A DNA stretch of 55,211 nucleotides, taken from the NCBI GenBank assembly GCA_018241225.1, contig JAFEEG010000049.1:1-55211 (forward strand), given 5' to 3'. Both the position numbers and the translations under genes were made by a program. Shown one piece after another: positions 8,376 through 16,030 of the stretch. Below the pieces are notes generated by a model. That model did no database searches, had not been told where the DNA came from, and saw nothing but the letters and a program-made list of their open reading frames with translations. How positions within the stretch are numbered: position 1 is the first letter of the stretch; every line of letters begins with the position of its first letter. The stretch comes from Pseudomonadota bacterium. Lineage in GTDB: Bacteria; Pseudomonadota; Gammaproteobacteria; Burkholderiales; Burkholderiaceae_C.

Positions 8376-9766
8376 GCAGTACCGGCCTGCGCACGCTGTG
8401 GCGGCGTGCCTCCGAGCCCTCGCTGCTGTGGCGCAGCACCTGGGCCATGGTGGGCGTGTTCGCGCTGATCTGGCTTGCCCTGCTCGCCTACCTCTACCTG
8501 GAAAACCGCAAGTCGCTGGCCGAGGCGCCGGGCCTGCAGAAGTATGGCGACGCCCTGTTGGTGGCGCTGGACGAAACCGCCGACGCGCAGCAGGCGCGCG
8601 CCGCGATCGCGGCCACCGAGCGCTGGACCGCCATTCGCCGCACGCAGAGCGAGGTCGTCAGCGGCGTGGTGCTGCACGAGCTGAGCAGCCCCGATGGCCG
8701 CATCGTCTACCGCTCGCCCGCCTGGAACTGGAACGGCAGCGTGCCGTCCAGCGCGGTATCCATCACCTTGCAGGAGGGCTACTGGCGCTACGACAGGGCC
8801 AGCACCCATTGGCGCCTTCGCATCCTCAACCCGCGGCGCACCTCGGAGGCTTTTCTTCGCTACAACGCCCGCAACATCCTGCCCTATCTGCTGGTCGCCT
8901 TCCCGATCGTGCTGGGCGCCGTGTGGCTCACGCTGCGCGCCAGCCTGCGGCCCCTGCAGCAACTGGCCGGGCGCATCGGCGAGCGCAGCAGCGGCGACCT
9001 GAGCCCGGTGGGCGTGCCCGCCCGCTACCGAGAGCTCAAGCCCCTGGTGGATGCGCTCGATGCCCTGCTGCTGCGACTGCGCGGCACCGTGGAGCGCGAA
9101 CGCGCCTTCATCCAGGATGCGGCGCACGAAATCCGCACGCCGCTGGCCGTCATCAACGCACAGGCGCATGTGCTGGCGCAGGCGCCGGATGCCGCGCAGC
9201 GCAACCAGGCAGAGGAGCAGTTGAACCAGGCCATCGGGCGAACCTCGCACCTGGCGCAGCAACTGCTGGACCTGGCGTCACTCGATCGCGCGGGCCCGCT
9301 GCGCAGCAGCCGCGTGGACCTGGCGCTGTGGCTGCGCAAGCTGCTCGGCCCCGCAGCCCAGGCGGCCTTGCGCGACGGCCGGGAGCTTTCGCTGGACGCG
9401 CCCGACACCCTGCCCTGCGACATCGAACTGGCATCGATGGAATCCATCGTGCAGAACCTGGTCGACAACGCGCTTCGCCATGCCGTGCCGGCCAGCACCA
9501 TCGCCGTCGCCTTGCGCCTTGAAGGCCAAGCGCTGCTGCTCCAGGTGCTCGACGATGGGCCAGGCATACCGGGCGCGCACCAGGAACACATCTTCGAGCG
9601 CTTTCATCGCGCTGCGGATGCGCGGGCCAGCGGTGCCGGACTGGGTCTGGCCATCGTGCGCCAGGCTGCATTGCGGCTGGGCGGCGGGGTGGAACTGACG
9701 CAAGGCTTGTCGGGCCGGGGCGTCGGTTTTCGGGTCCGCCTGCCGCTGGCAGGGGCGCCGCGCTAG
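8372..9766 (+). CDS. QseC-like sensor histidine kinase
   Basis: This is a 464-residue kinase. TM1 is about residues 24-42, followed by a periplasmic domain of about 130 residues with a WNWNGS segment and TM2 near NILPYLLVAFPIVLGAVW. A HAMP-like region with LRPLQQLAGRI follows. The H box is AAHEIRTPLAVI with phosphoacceptor H252. ATPase motifs are NLVDNALRHA (N), DDGPGIPG (G1), FERFH (F) and GAGLGLAIV (G2). ATG 8372 overlaps the regulator stop (ATGA), so the pair is coupled. The layout matches the QseC/PmrB/TctE group; the ligand cannot be read from sequence. Confidence 0.92.
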   Translation: MSSTGLRTLWRRASEPSLLWRSTWAMVGVFALIWLALLAYLYLENRKSLAEAPGLQKYGDALLVALDETADAQQARAAIAATERWTAIRRTQSEVVSGVVLHELSSPDGRIVYRSPAWNWNGSVPSSAVSITLQEGYWRYDRASTHWRLRILNPRRTSEAFLRYNARNILPYLLVAFPIVLGAVWLTLRASLRPLQQLAGRIGERSSGDLSPVGVPARYRELKPLVDALDALLLRLRGTVERERAFIQDAAHEIRTPLAVINAQAHVLAQAPDAAQRNQAEEQLNQAIGRTSHLAQQLLDLASLDRAGPLRSSRVDLALWLRKLLGPAAQAALRDGRELSLDAPDTLPCDIELASMESIVQNLVDNALRHAVPASTIAVALRLEGQALLLQVLDDGPGIPGAHQEHIFERFHRAADARASGAGLGLAIVRQAALRLGGGVELTQGLSGRGVGFRVRLPLAGAPR

Positions 9767-9910
9767 GCACTCAGCGCGCCCTTTCCTGCATTTCACGCCA
9801 CCAGCCGCGCATTCCGTCGCATCGCGCTGGCGGCACGTCAGTGCGGTACGGACAGTCGGGTTCCAGGCACTCGACCCCGGGTGCCATTCCTCACACCAGG
9901 AGTACCCGCA

Positions 9911-10378
9911 ATGTCACGCTTCGGCACTCGCCTTGCTGCCACCCTTGCCCTGCCGTTGGGCGCAGCCCTGCTGTCCCTTGGCGCCATCACTGGCGCATCG
10001 GCAGCCGATCTCACGGTGCGCATCAGCGCCACCAGCCGCGCCAGCAACGACGGCGCACCGCAGGGCCAGATCAACGCCGCGCTCTACGGCGATGCGGCCA
10101 GCTGGCCCAAGGACGGGCAACGCCTGCAAGGCGAGCGCGTGAACCTGGGCACCGGCCCCGCCACCGTCGTCTTTCGCGGACTGGCGCCGGGGCGCTATGC
10201 GGTCTCGGCCTTTCTCGATGAAGACGGCGACGGCAAGCTGGGCACCAACATGGCCGGCATTCCGCGCGAGCCCTATGGCTTCAGCCGCGACGCGCGCGGG
10301 CGCTTCGGCCCCCCGCCCTTCGACGATGCCGCCGTCGATGTGCAGGGCGACACCGCCATCGAGATGACGCTCAAGTAA
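9911..10378 (+). CDS. Secreted DUF2141 family protein
   Basis: This is a 155-residue exported protein. The signal peptide covers about residues 1-31 and ends ASA-AD. The mature part is a DUF2141 beta-sandwich domain with GQINAALYGDAASWP, the strand VVFRGLAPGRYAVSAFLDEDGDGKLGTN with its acidic DEDGDGK turn, and the conserved tail GIPREPYGFSRDARGRFGPPPFDDAAVD. An AGGAG ribosome-binding site precedes ATG 9911; an in-frame ATG 30 bases upstream is less likely. It is 14 bp from the carotenoid oxygenase gene and probably cotranscribed. In other bacteria DUF2141 genes often accompany carotenoid or terpenoid genes, which fits, but its biochemical role is unknown to me. Confidence 0.88.
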   Translation: MSRFGTRLAATLALPLGAALLSLGAITGASAADLTVRISATSRASNDGAPQGQINAALYGDAASWPKDGQRLQGERVNLGTGPATVVFRGLAPGRYAVSAFLDEDGDGKLGTNMAGIPREPYGFSRDARGRFGPPPFDDAAVDVQGDTAIEMTLK

Positions 10379-10392
10379 GCCAGGAGCACGCC

Positions 10393-11934
10393 ATGGACCG
10401 TCGCCACTTCCTCCAGGCACTGGGCGCCAGCACCAGCCTCGCCAGCCTGCCCACCTGGGCTGGCAGCAACCCGGCCGCCGACACCGCCGACCGCTGGCAA
10501 ACCGACTTCGACGCCGCCCGCGCCACCACCCCCTGGACGGCCGGCTTCGCCGGCCTGCAGGCCGACGTGCCACCGCTGGCCTTGCGCCTGCGCGGACGCC
10601 TGCCGCCCGACCTGGGCGGCACCTTCTACCGCAACGGCCCCGCACGCTACGGGCTGGGTGGCATCCGCTACCACCACTGGTTCGACGGCGACGGCATGGT
10701 CCAGGCCTACCGGATCGAGAACGGCGGCATCACCCACCAGGGCCGCTTCGTGCGCACATCGAAGTTCGTGGCCGACACCCGCGCCGGCCGGCCGGTGCGC
10801 CCCGTGTTCGCCACCGACTTGCCCGACACCGAGCCGCTCAACGGCCCCGACGCCATGAATGTCGCCAACACCAGCGTGGTGCGCATCGGCGACGACCTGA
10901 TGGCCCTGTGGGAAGGCGGCAGCGCGATCCGCATGGACCCGCAGACACTCGAGACACGCGGCCCCAAGACCTGGTCGGCCGACTATGAGGGCATGCCCTT
11001 CTCGGCGCACCCGCGCGTCGAGCCCAAGGACGGCAGCCTGTGGAACTTCGGCGTCAGCAGCGGGCCCGGCCTGCTGTCGATCTACCACGTCAGCGCCGAT
11101 GGCAAGCAGGCACGCATGCACACCCTCAAGGTGCCCGACATCGGCATGGTGCACGACTTCGCCATCACACAGCGGCACCTCGTGTTCCTGATGCCGCCGC
11201 TGGTGTACGACGCCGCACGCTCGCAGGCGGGCCAGACCTTTCTCGACAGCCACGTGTGGCGGCCCGAGCTGGGCATGCGTGTGCTGCTGCTGCCCAAGGA
11301 CCGGCTCGATGCGCCGCAATGGTTGCAGTTGCCGGCGGGCTTCGTGTTCCACCTGGGCAATGCTTGGGAGGAGCCGAACGGGCGCGTGATCCACCTGGAC
11401 TACGTGCATTCGGACGATGCGCAAGCTGTCTTCGTCGGCGTGCGCAACATGATGCGCGGCCATCTCTCGCCCACCGAGAACACACAGGTGGCGCGCGTCA
11501 CGCTCGACCTGGCGCGCGGCCGGGCCACGCAGCAGCAGCTGGCGCATGCCAGCGAGTTCCCGCGCATCGACCCGCGCATTGTCGGAAGCCGCCACCGCGA
11601 GGTGATCCTGGCCGAGCGCGTGGACCGCACCATGCCCCGCCCCGGCTGGGAAGCGGTGATGCGCCTGAACCTGGACACGGGCGCGGTCGACCGCTACAGC
11701 TACGGCCCTGACGTGATGGCGGAAGAGCACATCTACGTGCCCCGCACCGACCGCGCGGGCCGCCCCGTGGAGGGCCAGGGCTGGGTGCTGGGCACCGCGC
11801 TCGACCTGAAGCAGCAGGCCATGCTGTTCTCGGTTTTCGACGCCCGGCGCATCGCCGCCGGCCCGGTGGCGCAAGGCACGTTGGCACGGGTGATGCCGCT
11901 GGGGCTGCACGCGATCTTCACGCCGTCGGCATGA
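10393..11934 (+). CDS. Tat-exported carotenoid oxygenase family protein
   Basis: This is a 513-residue member of the carotenoid/stilbene cleavage dioxygenase family, non-heme Fe(II) enzymes built on a seven-bladed propeller. The family N-terminus is clear: LRLRGRLPPDLGGTFYRNGPARYG, then YHHWFDGDGMVQAYRIENG. Candidate iron-ligand histidines are in FSAHPRVEPKDGS, IGMVHDFAITQRHLVF and FVFHLGNAWEE, plus a C-terminal His. The N-terminus MDRRHFLQALG has a twin-arginine motif followed by a short hydrophobic stretch, suggesting Tat export of a folded iron enzyme. An AGGAG site precedes the start. The substrate (carotenoid, apocarotenoid or lignin-derived stilbene) cannot be assigned. Confidence 0.9.
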   Translation: MDRRHFLQALGASTSLASLPTWAGSNPAADTADRWQTDFDAARATTPWTAGFAGLQADVPPLALRLRGRLPPDLGGTFYRNGPARYGLGGIRYHHWFDGDGMVQAYRIENGGITHQGRFVRTSKFVADTRAGRPVRPVFATDLPDTEPLNGPDAMNVANTSVVRIGDDLMALWEGGSAIRMDPQTLETRGPKTWSADYEGMPFSAHPRVEPKDGSLWNFGVSSGPGLLSIYHVSADGKQARMHTLKVPDIGMVHDFAITQRHLVFLMPPLVYDAARSQAGQTFLDSHVWRPELGMRVLLLPKDRLDAPQWLQLPAGFVFHLGNAWEEPNGRVIHLDYVHSDDAQAVFVGVRNMMRGHLSPTENTQVARVTLDLARGRATQQQLAHASEFPRIDPRIVGSRHREVILAERVDRTMPRPGWEAVMRLNLDTGAVDRYSYGPDVMAEEHIYVPRTDRAGRPVEGQGWVLGTALDLKQQAMLFSVFDARRIAAGPVAQGTLARVMPLGLHAIFTPSA

Positions 11935-11980
11935 CGGGCAGCGGCGACAATCGGGGCACCCGCCCGATCGCCCCTGCGCC

Positions 11981-12289
11981 ATGAATCCCTGCCAATCCTG
12001 CGGCGCCTGCTGCGCCTGCTACCGCGTCGACTTCAGCATCCACGAGCTGCAGGAACACGGCGGCACCGTACCCGACGGACTGGCAGTGGAGCTCAACGAC
12101 AGCCTGGCCCGCCTGCGCGGCACTGACTACGCCTCGCCGCGCTGCGCGGCGCTTGGCGGGCGCATCGGCGAATCGGTGGCCTGCGGCATCTACGAATGGC
12201 GTCCCGGCCCCTGCCACGAGCTGGAAGCCGGCAGCGATGCCTGCCAGCGTGCTCGGGCCCGGCACGGCCTGGCACCGCTCGCGGATTGA
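11981..12289 (+). CDS. YkgJ-type cysteine-cluster protein
   Basis: This is a 102-residue protein with the CxxCGxCCxCY motif at residues 4-14 (CQSCGACCACY), a later CAALGG segment, a CGIYEWRPGPCHELE segment and a final Cys. This cysteine pattern defines the YkgJ/UPF0153 family, thought to bind Zn or an Fe-S cluster. No signal peptide is seen, so it is probably cytosolic. It stands 46 bp after the carotenoid oxygenase gene and is convergent with the MFS gene with 5 bp between ends. Function is not known. Confidence 0.85.
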   Translation: MNPCQSCGACCACYRVDFSIHELQEHGGTVPDGLAVELNDSLARLRGTDYASPRCAALGGRIGESVACGIYEWRPGPCHELEAGSDACQRARARHGLAPLAD

Positions 12290-12294
12290 CGGGT

Positions 12295-13542
12295 TCAGGC
12301 CGCTACCGGCGTGCCCGGCCTGGGCAAGCGCAGCAGCACGCCCGCGGCCAGCAGGTTCAGCAACGCGCCCACGCCAATGGGCAGCAGGTAGCTGTTCAGC
12401 AGGTCGTAGGCAAAGCCCGCCAGCGTCGGGCCCACCAGCGTGCCCACGGCCACGCTGGTGTAGAGCACGCCGATGATGCTGCTGAGTTGCCGCCCGCCGA
12501 ACTGGTCCATGGTCACGGCGGGAATCACCGCCGACCAGCCACCGTAGATGGCGCCGTAGGCCAGCGCGAACACGGCCAGCGCACCCCAGCTGGTGGCCAG
12601 TGCCCACATGCCCATGCACAGCCCCATCAGCAGGTAGATGCCGGCCAGCGCGCGGCTGCGGCCGATGCGATCGACCACGCCGCCGATCGCAAATCGCCCC
12701 AGCGTGCTGCCGATGCCGATGGCGCCCAGCAGCAAGACCGCCTGCGCCTTGGGAATGCCGTGGTCCACCGCGTAGGGCACCAAGTGCGCAAAGGGCACGA
12801 AGGCTGCAAAAGACACCAGCGCACCCGAAACGTACAGCAGCCAGAAGGCGCGTGAGTGCAGCGCCTCGCGCACCGTGTAGCCGGGGGCGCAGGCAGCGGC
12901 CGCGCGCGCTGCCGGCGGGTCGCCGTCGGGTGCCAGGCCGCGGGCAGCCGGATCGCTTTCGATCAGCAACGCGGCACTGCCGCCCAGCACCAGCGCCGCG
13001 ATGCCCAGCACCGTGTAGGCCATGCGCCAACCCTGCGCATCGACCAGCCAGCCGGCCAGCGGCGGCATGAGCAAGGTGCCCGCGCCAATGCCGCTGACTG
13101 CCAGACCCGACGCAAACCCGCGCCGCCGCGTGAACCAGCGCTGCACGGCCGCAATGGCCGGCACGTAGGCCAACCCCACGCCGACGCCCACCCCTGCACC
13201 GTACGCCAGGTAGACCTGCGCCAGCGTCCGCGCCCGCCCCGCCAGCAGCAGGCCCGTGCCCACCAGCAGCATGCCGGCCAGTGCCAGCCGGCGCGCACCG
13301 TAGCGGTCGGCCAGCGGACCGCTGACCACGCCCAGCGCGAAGTTCAGGCACGCCGCAATCGAGAACACCAGCGCCGCCTGGCCGCGCGAGGCGCCGAACA
13401 CCTGCTGCAGCGGCTCCACGAACACGCTGAAGGTGTAGGCGCAGCCAAAGCCCATGCCGGTCACGCCGAAGGCGCCCAGCACCACCCACCAGCCACGGAA
13501 CATCGACGATCGCGCGGCGGGTTGTGTCGTCACGTTGTGCAT
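12295..13542 (-). CDS. Major facilitator superfamily transporter
   Basis: This is a 415-residue, 12-TM transporter. TM1 (FRGWWVVLGAFGVTGMGFGCAYTFSVF) has the GW..V..AF...G start seen in OFA/MCT-type monocarboxylate or oxalate-formate antiporters. The loop 2-3 motif is PLADRYGARRLALAG and the loop 8-9 version is GVVDRIGRSRALAG. The first in-frame ATG at 13542 is used; ATG 14 codons later (MFRGWW) is also possible. It ends 5 bp from the YkgJ gene and follows the acyl-CoA synthetase gene on the same strand with a 56-bp gap containing a dyad. The substrate is likely an organic anion, but unproven. Confidence 0.88.
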   Translation of the reverse strand: MHNVTTQPAARSSMFRGWWVVLGAFGVTGMGFGCAYTFSVFVEPLQQVFGASRGQAALVFSIAACLNFALGVVSGPLADRYGARRLALAGMLLVGTGLLLAGRARTLAQVYLAYGAGVGVGVGLAYVPAIAAVQRWFTRRRGFASGLAVSGIGAGTLLMPPLAGWLVDAQGWRMAYTVLGIAALVLGGSAALLIESDPAARGLAPDGDPPAARAAAACAPGYTVREALHSRAFWLLYVSGALVSFAAFVPFAHLVPYAVDHGIPKAQAVLLLGAIGIGSTLGRFAIGGVVDRIGRSRALAGIYLLMGLCMGMWALATSWGALAVFALAYGAIYGGWSAVIPAVTMDQFGGRQLSSIIGVLYTSVAVGTLVGPTLAGFAYDLLNSYLLPIGVGALLNLLAAGVLLRLPRPGTPVAA

Positions 13543-13575
13543 GGGGGCATTCTGCCGGCGCAGCCCTCGCCTCGC

Positions 13576-13596
13576 CCATGACCCCTCAGGTCATGG
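13576..13596. promoter_or_regulatory. Perfect 8-5-8 dyad upstream of the MFS gene
   Basis: CCATGACC (13576-13583), five bases, then its exact reverse complement (13589-13596). It lies between the acyl-CoA synthetase stop and the MFS start, both on the minus strand. The core CATGACC...GGTCATG recurs in the acnA-XRE region at 27468-27486. An operator or a terminator hairpin is possible; there is no T tract. Confidence 0.4.
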
Positions 13597-13598
13597 TC

Positions 13599-15194
13599 TC
13601 AGCTCGCCTCGTTCACCCATGCGGTTTGCGCCAGCTCGGCAAACTGCTTGCGCAGCACGTGCTTTTGCACCTTGCCGGTGGCGGTGGCGGGCAGCACGTC
13701 GACGAAGCGGATCAGCTTGGGCACCTCGAAGCTGCCCAGCCGCGCCTTGCAGTGCGCCAGCAGCACAGCCTCTTCCAGGTCAGCACCCGGCTTCCTGACC
13801 ACGAAGGCACATACCGCCTCGGACCAGCGCGGATGCGGCAGGCCCAGCACCGCGGCGCCGGCCACGCCCGGGTGGGCGAGCACCACGGCCTCGACCTTCA
13901 CGCTGGCGACGTTCTCGCCGCCGGTCTTGATCATGTCCTTCTTGCGGTCCAGGAACAGCATCTGCCCCTCGGGGCCCCACATGCCCAGGTCACCCGTGTG
14001 GTGCCAGCCGAAGCGCTGTGCGGCGGCCGTGGCCTGCGGGTCCTTGAAGTAGCCCAGCATCACGTTGGCGCCGCGGTGCACGATCTCGCCCACCTCGCCA
14101 GGCGGCAGCAAGTTGCCCTCGTCATCCATCACCGCCGTCTCGCAATGCACGAGCGAGGTGCCCCAGTAGTTGGCATCGAGTTGCGGGTGTTCGCCCGGCA
14201 GGAAGGTGAGCGTGGCCGGGTAGATCTCGGTCTGGCCGGTGGCCAGCATGAGGTGCGGCGTGAGGCGCCTGGCCATCTGCTCGCGCAGCGGGCCGGGAAT
14301 GGGCGCCATGGCATAGATGGCCAGGCGCAAGGTGGCTGGCGCAAAGGCCGCATCGGCCAGCAGCGCGCCGTACATCATGGGCAGGCCGACAAACACGGTG
14401 TGGCCCTCTGACAGGATCGAGGCGCGAATCTGCTCGGGAACGAAGGCGCGCTCCAGCACCATGCATGCACCGGCCGCGCAGGCCGTGGCGGCCATGGTGT
14501 GCTGCGCGCAATGAAACAGCGGCAGCACGCCCGAAACCACGTCGCGCTCGGTGTAGGCAAAGCCGCTCATGTTGCCCAGCACCGCCGCCATCACCGACTC
14601 GTGCGAATGCACCACGCCCTTGGGGTGGCCGGTGGTGCCGCTGGTGTACATGAGCAGCACGGGCTGCCCGGAGTCGATGTCGATGTCGGGCATGGCATCG
14701 CCGTGGCCCGCTTCGGCCTGCGCCAGCGTCACCGCGCGCGGCACGGTGGTGGCCGGGCCCGAGGCCATGCTCAGGACGAGGGGCACGCCGAGCTTGTCCA
14801 GCATGGCGGCCAGCGCGGGCTGCGCCGCCAGCGCCTCGTCCACCACCACGGCCGACACTTCGGCGTGGCGCAGGATGTAGTCGATCTCGGGCACGTCCAG
14901 CTTGATATTGACCGGCACCCACACGCAGCCTGCCTTGTGGATGCCGTTGAAGGCCACCACCATGTCGGCCGAGTTCTGGCACAGCATGCCCACCTGCTGG
15001 CCCGCGCCCACGGCGCCCAGCAGGTGATGCGCAAAGCGCGAGCTGCGCGCATCCAGCTGCGCATAGCTCAGCCGGATGCCACCGTCGACCACCGCGGTGC
15101 GCTCGCCGAACTTCAGCGCCGTGCGGTGCACAAGATCGCCCAGCGCCACGCGGCGGATGCGGCGGGCCTGTGCGGATGAGGGCATCTCGATCAT
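13599..15194 (-). CDS. AMP-forming acyl-CoA synthetase
   Basis: This is a 531-residue adenylate-forming ligase. The P-loop-like motif MYTSGTTGHPKGVVHSHES, the LMLATGQTEIYPATL region, HTGDLGMWGPEGQM and the hinge LDRKKDMIKTGGENVASVKVE are all present. The catalytic C-terminal lysine is in LPATATGKVQKHVLRK. The reaction is carboxylic acid plus ATP plus CoA to acyl-CoA. ATG 15194 has a CCGGAG site upstream; the frame remains open beyond but without support. It diverges from kynB across 176 bp. Neighbouring MFS transporter and kynurenine genes suggest an aromatic or small organic acid substrate; this is inference only. Confidence 0.9.
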   Translation of the reverse strand: MIEMPSSAQARRIRRVALGDLVHRTALKFGERTAVVDGGIRLSYAQLDARSSRFAHHLLGAVGAGQQVGMLCQNSADMVVAFNGIHKAGCVWVPVNIKLDVPEIDYILRHAEVSAVVVDEALAAQPALAAMLDKLGVPLVLSMASGPATTVPRAVTLAQAEAGHGDAMPDIDIDSGQPVLLMYTSGTTGHPKGVVHSHESVMAAVLGNMSGFAYTERDVVSGVLPLFHCAQHTMAATACAAGACMVLERAFVPEQIRASILSEGHTVFVGLPMMYGALLADAAFAPATLRLAIYAMAPIPGPLREQMARRLTPHLMLATGQTEIYPATLTFLPGEHPQLDANYWGTSLVHCETAVMDDEGNLLPPGEVGEIVHRGANVMLGYFKDPQATAAAQRFGWHHTGDLGMWGPEGQMLFLDRKKDMIKTGGENVASVKVEAVVLAHPGVAGAAVLGLPHPRWSEAVCAFVVRKPGADLEEAVLLAHCKARLGSFEVPKLIRFVDVLPATATGKVQKHVLRKQFAELAQTAWVNEAS

Positions 15195-15370
15195 GGATTT
15201 GTCTCCGGAGTCAAAGCCATCAAGGGCAGCAAGGGGTTTGAGGGGCCAGGCTTGCGGGGGTACGCTTGGCTCCATCTTCGAAAGAAGCCGTGTGCCCGGC
15301 TTGCGCCAACCTGCTGAATCGTTGGAAATAACCGACACCACGCCCCAGCCGCCAGCGCTACCTTTGCCCC

Positions 15371-16030
15371 ATGCCGACCTCTCTACGTCTTTGGGACATT
15401 TCGCCTCCGGTGCATGCGGGCTCGCCTGTGTTCCCCGGCGACACGCCCTACCAGCAGCGCTGGGCCGCCAACATCGGCCCCGGCTGCCCGGTGAACGTGA
15501 GCGAAATCACCCTCTCGCCCCACGTGGGCGCGCATGCCGATGCGCCACTGCACTACGCACCCGATGGCGCCAGCATCGGTGACACCGATCTATCGCCCTT
15601 TCTGGGTCCTTGCCGCGTGATCCATGCCATTGGCCGCGGGCCGCTGGTGGAGTGGGCGCACATCGCGCATGCGGTGGACGTCGCGTTGCCGCCGCGCGTG
15701 CTGGTGCGCACCTACGCCCGCATGCCGATCGACCGCTGGGACCCGCAGCTGGCCGCCTACGCGCCCGACACCATCGAGCAGCTGGCCGCGCGCGGCGTGC
15801 GGCTCATCGGCATCGACACCGCCAGCATCGACCCGGCCGACAGCAAGCAGCTGCCCAGCCACCAGACCATTCGCCGCCACGACATGCGCGTGCTCGAGAA
15901 CCTGGTGCTCGACGACGTGCCCGAAGGCGACTACGAACTCATTGCGCTGCCGCTCAAGCTGGTCAGCGCCGATGCCTCTCCCGTTCGCGCGGTGCTGCGC
16001 GAACTCTCTTCTTCCCATCCACAGAAATGA
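15371..16030 (+). CDS. kynB: Kynurenine formamidase (arylformamidase)
   Basis: This is a 219-residue cyclase-family metal hydrolase that splits N-formylkynurenine to kynurenine and formate. The N-terminus LWDISPPVHAGSPVFPGDTPY is typical of KynB. The metal motif appears as SPHVGAHADAPLHY, with further metal or catalytic residues in IGIDTASIDPADS and LPSHQTIRRHDMRVLENLVLDDVPEGDYELIALPLK. Length matches KynB. The stop overlaps the kynU start by 4 bp. It is the first gene of kynBUA. Confidence 0.95.
   Translation: MPTSLRLWDISPPVHAGSPVFPGDTPYQQRWAANIGPGCPVNVSEITLSPHVGAHADAPLHYAPDGASIGDTDLSPFLGPCRVIHAIGRGPLVEWAHIAHAVDVALPPRVLVRTYARMPIDRWDPQLAAYAPDTIEQLAARGVRLIGIDTASIDPADSKQLPSHQTIRRHDMRVLENLVLDDVPEGDYELIALPLKLVSADASPVRAVLRELSSSHPQK

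Noticed and set aside
15610..16026. Upstream extension of the kynU frame into kynB
   Set aside because: The kynureninase N-terminus is at 16027, and the upstream part only overlaps kynB in another frame.
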